Shown here: piece by piece, positions 1 through 6,291 of the stretch
Numbering within the stretch: the stretch's first letter is position 1
How the letters are laid out: each line of letters opens with the position of its first letter
Source of the DNA: Flavobacterium sp.
GTDB taxonomy: Bacteria > Bacteroidota > Bacteroidia > Flavobacteriales > Flavobacteriaceae
Assembly (NCBI GenBank): GCA_030151255.1
Contig: JASLED010000047.1
Span: forward strand, 1 to 9,822
DNA: 9,822 bases
Direction of reading: 5' to 3'
Notes under the pieces: generated by a model
Seen by the model: only the letters and a program-made list of their open reading frames with translations
Told to the model about the DNA's origin: nothing
Database searches by the model: none
Made by a program: the position numbers and the translations under genes

Positions 1-168
1 AGCAATAATAGGATATTTTGCTGTATACTTTAATCCTGGTGTTTTGTTTGGAGCCATATGTTGAAAAACATGTCCTTTTGGATAATAAGTAAGATTTGTG
101 ATAATTTGATCTGTAGTGAATTCCATTCCACGTCCGTGATATACATTACCTTTTGTATCTTTAACCAT
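1..168 (-). CDS. Choloylglycine hydrolase / linear amide C-N hydrolase family protein, 5' part only (possibly N-terminally truncated)
   Basis: The reading frame is open from an ATG at 168 to the left edge (56 codons). The translation contains VKDTKGNVYHGRGMEF, then a YYPKGHVF segment and a GLKYTAKYPIIA segment. This order fits the start of the Ntn-hydrolase amidases related to bile salt hydrolase and penicillin V acylase (pattern G-R-x-M-E-F ... P-[RK]-G-[HY]-x-F ... K-Y-x-[IV]-[VI]). Members of that family start their mature chain with a catalytic Cys about 16-20 residues before the GR motif, usually after a signal peptide. Here no Cys is encoded in that stretch. Upstream in frame come ITL, F, T, N and then TAA at 189-187. 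The gene may be a decayed or truncated copy, or may use an unusual start. It is divergent from ybaB. The family assignment rests on remembered motifs only, and the substrate cannot be told. Confidence 0.6.
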   Translation of the reverse strand, partial: MVKDTKGNVYHGRGMEFTTDQIITNLTYYPKGHVFQHMAPNKTPGLKYTAKYPIIA

Positions 169-374
169 TAATGTAATAAATGTGTTTTACTAAAGTATTT
201 GTCATAATAATACATAAAAAATAACTTTAATTGACAATAATCAAAAGGTTATCTACAAAACAATTTTTTAACAACTTAACAATGTTTCTGTTTGCCATTG
301 AAAAAACAAACAAAAAATATTTTTTATAGTAAACATTACCCTTTTTTCATTCTAAAAAACTTCAAAGATTTTAA

Positions 375-382
375 TACATTTG
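375..382 (+). promoter_or_regulatory. Putative Bacteroidetes -7 box upstream of ybaB
   Basis: TACATTTG matches the TAnnTTTG -7 consensus of the Bacteroidetes primary sigma factor and lies 28 bases before the ATG at 411. I see no TTG at the usual -33 distance, so support is partial. The surrounding 169-410 region is a very AT-rich divergent spacer with no credible ORF or RNA gene. Confidence 0.45.
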
Positions 383-410
383 CTGTCCATAAACAATTAA
401 AATATTTGAT

Positions 411-734
411 ATGTTCGGTGACTTAATGGGAATGATGGGGAAACTACAAGAAACCCAAGCCAAGATTGAAGAAACTAAAAAAAGATTGGATACAATTCTA
501 ATTGACGAAAAAAGTAATGACGGATTATTAGAAGTAACACTTACAGCTAATAGAACAATTCGCTCTTTATCTATTTCAGAAGAATTGATGGAAGATAAAG
601 ACCAGTTGGAAGATTATTTGGTAATGGTTTTAAATCGCGCTATCGAAAAAGCTACAAATATTAACGAAGCAGAATTAGCCGCAGCTGCAAAAGATGGCAT
701 GCCAAATATTCCTGGATTAGATTTATTCAAATAA
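411..734 (+). CDS. ybaB: YbaB/EbfC family nucleoid-associated protein
   Basis: This 107-residue protein has the usual length and composition of YbaB/EbfC proteins, small dimeric DNA-binding proteins of the nucleoid. It starts MFGDLMGMMGKLQE, followed by a charged amphipathic helix (about residues 10-30). A beta section follows with LLEVTLTANRTIRSLSIS (about 39-56). After it comes an acidic stretch and a helix VMVLNRAIEKATN (about 71-83) with an Ala-rich end, closing with PNIPGLDLFK. In many bacteria ybaB sits beside dnaX and recR. Here it is followed after two bases by a lipoprotein gene, so the two are probably co-transcribed from the promoter-like box at 375-382. The ATG at 411 gives the canonical N-terminus. 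No Shine-Dalgarno sequence is visible, as is normal for this phylum. Confidence 0.9.
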   Translation: MFGDLMGMMGKLQETQAKIEETKKRLDTILIDEKSNDGLLEVTLTANRTIRSLSISEELMEDKDQLEDYLVMVLNRAIEKATNINEAELAAAAKDGMPNIPGLDLFK

Positions 735-736
735 AT

Positions 737-1468
737 ATGATAAAAAAATGTATTGCTGGTTTATTAGCCATCGGAGCAGTGTTTTTTGTTTCTTGTAATA
801 AAGAAAACAAAGGTGATAATAATCTTACTATTACAGGAAAAATAGAAGGCCTAAAACAAGGTAAAGTGTACTTACATCAAGTGCAAGATACTTCGTTTGT
901 AGTTATTGATTCTGTTATTGTACAAGGAAAAGACGCTAGTTTTGTTTTCAATCATCATATAGATTCGCCAGAAATGTTGTTTTTAACCTTAGATAGAGGA
1001 TATAGTCAATCTATGGATAATCAAATTTCTTTCTTTGCAGAACCTGGTAAAATGACGATTGAAACCACATTAAAAAGTTTCTATAAAGATGCTAAAGTTA
1101 CAGGTTCAAAGAATGATGAATTATACAAAAACTATCTAAAATCTAGATCGTTAATTACTGATAGACAGAATGATTTACTTGTAGCTGTTTTTGAAGCTCA
1201 AAAAACAAATAATTCTTCAAAAATAGATAGTTTAGATTTGGTTAGTAAAAGGCTTACAGGGCGTTTGTATCTTAATGCAGTTAATTTTGCATTAGTAAAT
1301 AAAGATACCGATGTAGCACCATATATTGCTCTTACAGAATTATATGATAGAAATATAAAATATTTGGATACTGTATATAATTCTCTTTCGCCAGAAGTGA
1401 TGAAACACAAATATGGAAAAAGTTTAGGAGAATTTATTGAACAGAGAAAGCAAGAAGAAAATAATTAA
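737..1468 (+). CDS. Lipoprotein with DUF4369-like N-terminal domain, no thioredoxin domain
   Basis: The protein has 243 residues. Residues 1-20 are a lipoprotein signal peptide: Lys3-Lys4, a hydrophobic core, then the lipobox FVSC with Cys20 as the predicted lipidated residue. The mature part begins NKENKGDNN. Next comes a beta-rich segment (about 30-115) of the type ITGKIEGLKQGKVYLHQ ... DSVIVQGKDASFVF, which resembles DUF4369. That domain often precedes an AhpC/TlpA-like thioredoxin domain in Bacteroidetes. Here no CxxC and no cysteine after Cys20 is present, so the protein cannot act as a thiol oxidoreductase. The C-terminal half is charged and probably helical (IEQRKQEENN end). It begins two bases after ybaB and ends just before a terminator. 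It probably sits in a membrane facing the periplasm; its function is unknown. The DUF4369 call is from pattern memory. Confidence 0.75.
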   Translation: MIKKCIAGLLAIGAVFFVSCNKENKGDNNLTITGKIEGLKQGKVYLHQVQDTSFVVIDSVIVQGKDASFVFNHHIDSPEMLFLTLDRGYSQSMDNQISFFAEPGKMTIETTLKSFYKDAKVTGSKNDELYKNYLKSRSLITDRQNDLLVAVFEAQKTNNSSKIDSLDLVSKRLTGRLYLNAVNFALVNKDTDVAPYIALTELYDRNIKYLDTVYNSLSPEVMKHKYGKSLGEFIEQRKQEENN

Positions 1469-1473
1469 AAAAT

Positions 1474-1501
1474 AAAAAAGCCCTTTTGAAAGGGCTTTTT
1501 T
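1474..1501. terminator. Bidirectional intrinsic terminator between converging genes
   Basis: An inverted repeat built on AGCCCTT ... AAGGGCT has a four-base loop (TTGA, 1486-1489). The stem is extended by an A-run on the left and a T-run on the right. It has a T tract in both directions, so it can end the lipoprotein transcript (stop at 1468) and the converging sigma-factor transcript (stop at 1506). Confidence 0.9.
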
Positions 1502-1505
1502 ATTT

Positions 1506-2081
1506 TTAGAGATTAAAGTTATTGTCAATCTGATTAATGATTATTTCAGATAACAATTTTTTTGCTCTCATGATTTTAATTTTTACATTATTTAAAGGTT
1601 CATTTAAAAGCGTAGCAATTTCATTATAAGATAACTCCTGAAAAAAACGCAATTCAATTACTTCTTGATAATGTGGTTTTAATAATTTGATGTAGCTTTT
1701 AAAAATCAATAAATTTTGTTCTCGTATAATTTCTTCTTCAATAGTTTTGCTGTCATCAATTATGTTATTAAACTTTTCTTGCTCGTCATTTATATCAAAA
1801 AAAGAAAGATTTTTCTTTTTTCGAATTAAATCAATATGAGTGTTTTTGGCAATGGTCAACAGCCAAGTGTTAAACGCATATTCGTCATTATAAGTTTGAA
1901 TATTGCTAAAAGCTTTAGAAAATGTTTCTATTGTAATATCTTCTGCATCAGCTTCGTTTAATGTTCGTTTAAACGTAAAGCCGTATACTTCTGACCAAAA
2001 AAGGTTCAAAAGTGATGTAAAAGCAGACTGATCGTCTTTTTTTGCTAATTCTATAAGATGACTTAAAGAGTTATTTTTCAA
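1506..2081 (-). CDS. ECF-type RNA polymerase sigma-70 family factor, TTG start
   Basis: This 191-residue protein has the two-domain layout of ECF (sigmaE-like) factors. Region 2 (about residues 15-90) contains ADAEDITIETFSKAF and FNTWLLTIAKNTHIDLIRKKK, the core-binding and -10 recognition part. An acidic linker follows. Region 4 (about 134-182) has LKPHYQEVIELRFFQELS followed by a helix-turn-helix, YNEIATLLNEPLNNVKIKI. The start is TTG at 2081-2079: there is no in-frame ATG before residue 171, and the upstream frame hits TAA at 2108-2106. The TTG shares bases with the TGA stop of the glycosyltransferase (TTGA overlap), which suggests translational coupling. No anti-sigma gene lies next to it, since the following gene is on the other strand beyond the terminator. 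The signal it responds to is unknown. Confidence 0.85.
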   Translation of the reverse strand: MKNNSLSHLIELAKKDDQSAFTSLLNLFWSEVYGFTFKRTLNEADAEDITIETFSKAFSNIQTYNDEYAFNTWLLTIAKNTHIDLIRKKKNLSFFDINDEQEKFNNIIDDSKTIEEEIIREQNLLIFKSYIKLLKPHYQEVIELRFFQELSYNEIATLLNEPLNNVKIKIMRAKKLLSEIIINQIDNNFNL

Positions 2082-3184
2082 CTTTTTCTGAATAATATAA
2101 AATGTTTAAACGAAATGTAATTGCTAGATATTGTTTGAATAAATTCAATAATTGGATATACCAAAATCAAATCTTTTTCATTAAATTTTTTCAGTAACTT
2201 ATTATAATAAATAAGGGTTATTAGATATCTAATAACAAAAAGAGCAACAGCAATTTCCCAATAATACAAATTGGCAATTAACACAGTAAAAACAATATAG
2301 AAAAACAAGGTGCTAAAATTGTATAATCGTAGTTTTAATTGCGTAAAAATATTTAACCTTTTAATAAGCAAATTAGTTTGTGTTTGCTTATTAAAGTTTG
2401 CCTTCCATCCAAATACCTGATTTAAAATAGTTGTACTATCACCAGAAAAAATACTTGCTGTATTAGAAGAAGTGCTAATTTGTTGAATAAATTCTTGCTC
2501 TTCTCCTTGCTGAATTTTCATTTGATTTATAAAACCATTTGCTTTAAAAAACAATTCCTTCGCATATCCTTGATTGTAATTATTTCCGTGAATTGGTTTG
2601 TGAATTTCTGTCCACGCAAAATTGTTCAAACTATCTAAAAAGAATAAAAAACGAGCATATTTATTGCTGAATTTTCTTTTTATCTTCTGAATAGTTGTAT
2701 GGCCAATTACGATATTCTTTTTAAAGGTAAATTGTCCAAACATCGATGCTAGCCACATTTTGCTATTTGGTGTTGCTGTAGGTTCTACAAATAACAAATA
2801 ATCAAAACGCGCTACTTTTATCCCTAAAGTTAAGGCATATTTTTTATTGCCCCAAAAAGCTTCGTTATTTTCTACATTTACCAATCGAATAAAAGGATAG
2901 GCAGCGGTGTAAGCTTCTAATATAGATAAGCTGTTATCTTCTGAAGCGTTATTTACTAAAACTATTTCAAAGGCAGCATAATTTTGTTCTATTAAACTAT
3001 TTAGAAAAAAAGGTAATTCTGTTTCATTGTCTTTTATATAAACAATTAGCGAAACAGGAATTGTACTTGTATTTTGCTTTGTTTTAGTAATACTCTTAAA
3101 AGCTATATTACTATACAACACAACAAAGTATAAGAAATGAAAAGAAACAATTCCGATTAATATATAAAACAAAATAAGTAACAT
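2078..3184 (-). CDS. Membrane-anchored GT2-like glycosyltransferase with degenerate catalytic motifs
   Basis: The protein has 368 residues. It has an N-terminal membrane segment (about 2-26), then a GT-A fold start: VSLIVYIKDNE (44-54), FFLNSLIEQNY (59-69) and IVLVNNASEDNSL (74-86), as in family 2 glycosyltransferases. Hydrophobic segments at about 290-307 and 309-328 suggest two C-terminal membrane spans. Normal members carry a metal-binding DxD in a TDADCxP context. Here the aligned stretch is VEPTATP (133-139), so DAD is replaced by Glu-Pro-Thr. The later ED-type motif reads GEEQEF (227-232), and the QxxRW-type motif is not obvious. Substrate and activity are therefore uncertain; an envelope polysaccharide or lipid role is only inferred. 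It starts 66 bases after murB and overlaps the sigma gene by four bases. Confidence 0.8.
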   Translation of the reverse strand: MLLILFYILIGIVSFHFLYFVVLYSNIAFKSITKTKQNTSTIPVSLIVYIKDNETELPFFLNSLIEQNYAAFEIVLVNNASEDNSLSILEAYTAAYPFIRLVNVENNEAFWGNKKYALTLGIKVARFDYLLFVEPTATPNSKMWLASMFGQFTFKKNIVIGHTTIQKIKRKFSNKYARFLFFLDSLNNFAWTEIHKPIHGNNYNQGYAKELFFKANGFINQMKIQQGEEQEFIQQISTSSNTASIFSGDSTTILNQVFGWKANFNKQTQTNLLIKRLNIFTQLKLRLYNFSTLFFYIVFTVLIANLYYWEIAVALFVIRYLITLIYYNKLLKKFNEKDLILVYPIIEFIQTISSNYISFKHFILFRKS

Positions 3185-3214
3185 AGTAAAAAAAATATAT
3201 TTTTAAAAGGAGCG

Positions 3215-3244
3215 CAAAGGTATTAATAATTCATTTTTCTACAA
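3215..3244 (-). promoter_or_regulatory. Strong match to the Bacteroidetes promoter consensus, for glycosyltransferase-sigma pair
   Basis: On the minus strand, TTG (3244-3242) is followed by a 19-base spacer and TACCTTTG (3222-3215). This fits the TTTG / TAnnTTTG pattern known for Bacteroidetes housekeeping promoters. It lies between the murB stop (3251) and the glycosyltransferase ATG (3184). It implies a start point near 3208 and a leader of about 25 bases. Confidence 0.65.
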
Positions 3245-3250
3245 TGCAAG

Positions 3251-4261
3251 TTAAAATATATTAACCTCGGCTTCTAAATGAATATTGAAAATGTTAAATA
3301 CTTCTTTTTGAATGCTTTCTGACAGTTTTTTAATTTCTATTCCTTTTGCATTGCCATAATTTACAAGTACAAGTGCTTGTTTGTTGTGCACACCAGCATC
3401 ACCAATGCGATAACCTTTAAAGCCAGTTGTTTCAATTAACCATCCTGCTGGAATTTTAACTTCATTCTCGTTGATGATATAATGCGGGATATTGGGATAT
3501 GATTTCTGAATTTTCTCAAATGCAATTGTAGAAACAATTGGGTTTTTAAAAAAGCTTCCACTATTTCCAATTTTTGCCGGATCGGGTAGTTTGCTATTTC
3601 TAATTGAAATTACAGCTGTACTTACATCTTTTATTGTTGGCGTTACGATGTGTTGTTTTTCTAGTTCGTTTAAAATAACCCCATAATCAGTATGTAATAC
3701 ATGATTTTGTTTGGTTAATTTGAATATTACAGATAAAATGATATACTGATTTTTCAATTCTTTTTTAAAGATGCTTTCTCTATATCCAAATTGGCAATCT
3801 TCATTCGAAAATTCTTTTATTTCTAGAGTATTAATATTTAAAGCTTTACAACTTATCATTGTATCTTTTATTTCTACTCCATATGCACCAATATTTTGCA
3901 CGGGTGTTGTACCTACATGACCCGGAATCAAAGATAAATTTTCTAATCCGCCAAAATTATGCTCAATTGTCCAGATTACAAAATTGTGCCATACTTCACT
4001 AGCAGCAGCTTCTACCCAAACATAATCGTCTGTTTGTTTTATTACTCTTAGGCCTTTTAAATTTAATTGTAAAACAGGAATTGCTATATCATTTGTAAGT
4101 AACATATTACTGCCTCCTCCCAAAACAAAAAAATCTTTTGTTGGAAAAATTTGTATTGCTTTTTTCAATTCGTCAACATTATGAATAGTTATGAATTGTT
4201 TTGCAGTAACATCTAACCCAAATGTGTTGTATTTTTTAAGTGATATATTTTGTTGAATCAT
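3251..4261 (-). CDS. murB: UDP-N-acetylenolpyruvoylglucosamine reductase (UDP-N-acetylmuramate dehydrogenase)
   Basis: MurB is the cytoplasmic FAD enzyme that uses NADPH to reduce UDP-GlcNAc-enolpyruvate to UDP-MurNAc, the second committed step of peptidoglycan precursor synthesis. The 336-residue length and motifs fit the type I (E. coli-like) form. The FAD-binding region has VLGGGSNMLL (46-55) and SLIPGHVGTTPVQNIGAYG (110-128). FGYRESIFK (158-166) carries the substrate-binding Arg161. RNSKLPDPAKIGNSGSFFKNP (221-241) carries Ser236, the proton donor for the enol intermediate. The C-terminal LEAEV (329-333) supplies Glu332. All key residues are present, so it should be active. It starts 20 bases after the recF stop, on the same strand, so recF and murB are probably co-transcribed. 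Confidence 0.96.
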   Translation of the reverse strand: MIQQNISLKKYNTFGLDVTAKQFITIHNVDELKKAIQIFPTKDFFVLGGGSNMLLTNDIAIPVLQLNLKGLRVIKQTDDYVWVEAAASEVWHNFVIWTIEHNFGGLENLSLIPGHVGTTPVQNIGAYGVEIKDTMISCKALNINTLEIKEFSNEDCQFGYRESIFKKELKNQYIILSVIFKLTKQNHVLHTDYGVILNELEKQHIVTPTIKDVSTAVISIRNSKLPDPAKIGNSGSFFKNPIVSTIAFEKIQKSYPNIPHYIINENEVKIPAGWLIETTGFKGYRIGDAGVHNKQALVLVNYGNAKGIEIKKLSESIQKEVFNIFNIHLEAEVNIF

Positions 4262-4281
4262 TTTTGGAAATTATATAGTAA

Positions 4282-5364
4282 CTAGTCTATTTTAAAAATT
4301 TTGAAATCTTGATGAATCGAATTCAATAATGCTTCTGTTCTATCTAAATGCGTATCGGTAATAAACATTTGCCCGAATGTATCAATATTTACCAATTCTA
4401 GAATTTGACGAACTCTATTTTCATCCAGTTTATCAAAAATATCATCAAATAATAAAATTGGAGCAACTTCATATTGTTTCTTCAGAAACTCAAATTGAGC
4501 TAATTTTAGAGCTATTAAATAAGATTTTTGCTGGCCTTGCGAACCAAATTTCTTGATTGGACTATCTTGTAGTAAAAACACCAAATCATCTTTGTGAATT
4601 CCAACCGATGTGTATTGCAAGGCTTTGTCTTTTTTGATATTTGTAGCCAAAAGCTCTTCAATGGAGGTTGATGTTAGTTGCGATTCGTAAATTAATTTTA
4701 CCTGATCTTTATTTCCAGTAATCAATTGATGATATTGATTAAAAACAGGAATAAATTCTTGCAAAAAATTTTGCCTTATTGTGTAAATTGGAGTTGAAAT
4801 TTGACAAATCTGTTCGTCGTAAATAGACAGTGTGTCTTTGTCAAAATAATTGTGTAAGGCAAAATTTTTCAATAAAGCATTTCTGTGCTGAATTAATTTT
4901 TGATGCTGAATAAGCAGTTGCAAATAATTTGGATTGAGCTGAGAAATTACGCTATCTAAGAATTTTCTTCGTGTTTCACTCCCTTCAGTAATTAAATCAC
5001 TGTCAGAAGGAGAAATAATTACCAACGGAATAAAACCAAAATGATCCGAAATACGCTCGTAATTTTTGTTATTTCGCTTTAAAACTTTTTTCTGGCCCTT
5101 TTTAAGACTACATAAAATATGTTCGTTTTGTTCATCTTTAATAAATTTACCATCTACCACAAAAAAATCAGCTCCATGACGAACATTTTGTACTGCAATT
5201 GGATTAAAATAACTTCTTCCGTGGGCAATGTAGTAAATAGCATCGAGTATATTTGTTTTCCCAACGCCATTTAATCCAATAAAGCAATTGATTTTTGAAT
5301 CGAATTCGAATGATTTATCTTCAATATTTTTGAAATTTAGAAGATCTAATTTTTTTAAATACAC
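4282..5364 (-). CDS. recF: DNA replication and repair protein RecF (GTG start)
   Basis: RecF is an ABC-type ATPase that binds DNA at gaps and helps RecO/RecR load RecA. With a GTG start at 5364 the protein has 360 residues, the normal family length, and begins (M)YLKKLDLLNFKNIE. Motifs are Walker A GLNGVGKT (30-37), signature FGSQGQQKSYLIALKLAQ (273-290) and Walker B ILLFDD (303-308) followed by a KLDENR D-loop. A longer frame exists from ATG 5442. Its extra 26 residues (MLLIFLIICNLIN...) have no counterpart in RecF and would place the likely promoter box (5432-5425) inside the gene, so I prefer GTG. The gene is not beside dnaA/dnaN here. It is divergent from the TPR gene and 20 bases upstream of murB. 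Confidence 0.93.
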   Translation of the reverse strand: MYLKKLDLLNFKNIEDKSFEFDSKINCFIGLNGVGKTNILDAIYYIAHGRSYFNPIAVQNVRHGADFFVVDGKFIKDEQNEHILCSLKKGQKKVLKRNNKNYERISDHFGFIPLVIISPSDSDLITEGSETRRKFLDSVISQLNPNYLQLLIQHQKLIQHRNALLKNFALHNYFDKDTLSIYDEQICQISTPIYTIRQNFLQEFIPVFNQYHQLITGNKDQVKLIYESQLTSTSIEELLATNIKKDKALQYTSVGIHKDDLVFLLQDSPIKKFGSQGQQKSYLIALKLAQFEFLKKQYEVAPILLFDDIFDKLDENRVRQILELVNIDTFGQMFITDTHLDRTEALLNSIHQDFKIFKID

Positions 5365-5424
5365 GTTATTACAGACGATTTTAACGATTAATTGATATGA
5401 TTCGTTTATTAGGTTGCAAATTAT

Positions 5425-5432
5425 CAAAAATA
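5425..5432 (-). promoter_or_regulatory. Putative -7 box for recF-murB
   Basis: TATTTTTG on the minus strand (5432-5425) is a full match to TAnnTTTG. It gives a leader of roughly 50 bases before the GTG at 5364. No TTG is seen exactly at the expected -33 distance; the nearest upstream one is 24 bases away (5459-5457). Confidence 0.45.
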
Positions 5433-5468
5433 TTAATAGCAAGCACTTTTATATTACAATAAAAATCA

Positions 5469-5476
5469 TATTTTTG
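5469..5476 (+). promoter_or_regulatory. Putative -7 box for TPR gene-ribH operon
   Basis: TATTTTTG is a full match to TAnnTTTG, 22 bases before the ATG at 5499. A TTT triplet in place of TTG lies 19 bases upstream (5447-5449). It faces away from the recF box about 40 bases to the left, so the two promoters are back to back. Confidence 0.5.
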
Positions 5477-5498
5477 CCTTTCATTAAACTTTTTATAC

Positions 5499-6287
5499 AT
5501 GGCAACTTATAATAAAAGAGGTTATAAAGCTCCAAAACCGCAAGACGAAACGGTAGACAACGAATTTGATCAATATAGCACAGTGGATGCATCAAACAGT
5601 TCAACAGCTGAAGTGTTTAATTCACTTGATATGGGAGCAAATAAAATGGAAAGTTGGGTAACAAAAAACCGTAAAGTAATTTTTGGTATTGTTGGTGCTG
5701 CTGCTTTATTAGCTATTGGTTATGTTGGTTATGATAAATTTGTTGTTGAACCAAAAAACGGAGAAGCTGCGAATGAAATGTTCCAAGCTCAATCATACTA
5801 TGATCAAGCTTTTGCTGCCGATGCAAATAAAGATGAATTGTTTAATTTAGCACTTAATGGAGGCGAAGGTAAATTAGGTTTTCTTGGAATTATAGATAAC
5901 TATAAAGGAACTTCTACAGCAAATTTGGCTCATTATTATGCAGGAACAACTTATTTAAACCAAGGAAAGTTTAAAGAAGCTATTCAACAATTAGAACAAT
6001 ATAAATTGAGCAATGATGTAGTGGTTGGTGCTTTAGCATTAGGAGCTATTGGAGATGCTTTCTCAGAATTAGGTCAGCAAAAAGATGCTTTAGATTACTA
6101 CAAAAAAGCAGCAGATTATAACAAAAATGATTTTACATCTCCAAGATATTTATACAAAGCAGGTATTGCAGCGTTAGAATTAGGTAATAAAGAAGAGGCT
6201 GTAAAATTATTCAACGAAATAAAGAATAATTACCAAGGTGGAATGGAAGCTACTATGGTAGAATCATTAATTGGATTAGCACAATAA
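5499..6287 (+). CDS. Single-span membrane protein with periplasmic TPR repeats
   Basis: The protein has 262 residues. Residues 1-59 are polar and acidic and end in a basic stretch KNRK. One membrane segment follows at about 60-78 (VIFGIVGAAALLAIGYVGY). The rest is helical, with tetratricopeptide-like repeats. The clearest are AHYYAGTTYLNQGKFKEAIQQLEQ (about 146-169), a repeat ending GQQKDALDYYKKAADYN, and RYLYKAGIAALELGNKEEAVKLF. The charge pattern suggests an N-in topology with the TPR domain in the periplasm, loosely like YfgM of the E. coli Sec translocon. That comparison is architectural, not proof of function. It lies four bases before ribH, so the two are co-transcribed. Its partners are unknown; TPRs bind other proteins. 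Confidence 0.85.
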   Translation: MATYNKRGYKAPKPQDETVDNEFDQYSTVDASNSSTAEVFNSLDMGANKMESWVTKNRKVIFGIVGAAALLAIGYVGYDKFVVEPKNGEAANEMFQAQSYYDQAFAADANKDELFNLALNGGEGKLGFLGIIDNYKGTSTANLAHYYAGTTYLNQGKFKEAIQQLEQYKLSNDVVVGALALGAIGDAFSELGQQKDALDYYKKAADYNKNDFTSPRYLYKAGIAALELGNKEEAVKLFNEIKNNYQGGMEATMVESLIGLAQ

Positions 6288-6291
6288 TAAT

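Noticed and set aside
187..204. Short minus-strand ORF starting MTNTLVKHIYYING that overlaps the Ntn-hydrolase ATG
   Set aside because: At 14 codons in an AT-rich spacer it is likely chance. I found no frameshift that would join it to the gene and supply a Cys nucleophile.
249..257. TTATCTACA, one base from the DnaA box TTATCCACA
   Set aside because: It is a single copy in the spacer; the same word also occurs inside mutL (7711-7719). No cluster of boxes, dnaA or dnaN is present, so there is no case for an origin even though recF is nearby.
1198..1410. Minus-strand frame of 70 codons inside the lipoprotein gene
   Set aside because: It is antisense to an intact coding region with no start context, and its translation is without family features.
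5365..5442. Hydrophobic N-terminal extension of RecF as a signal or leader peptide
   Set aside because: RecF is cytoplasmic, the extension has no family counterpart, and a GTG start plus a -7 box inside this stretch explain it better as a non-coding leader.
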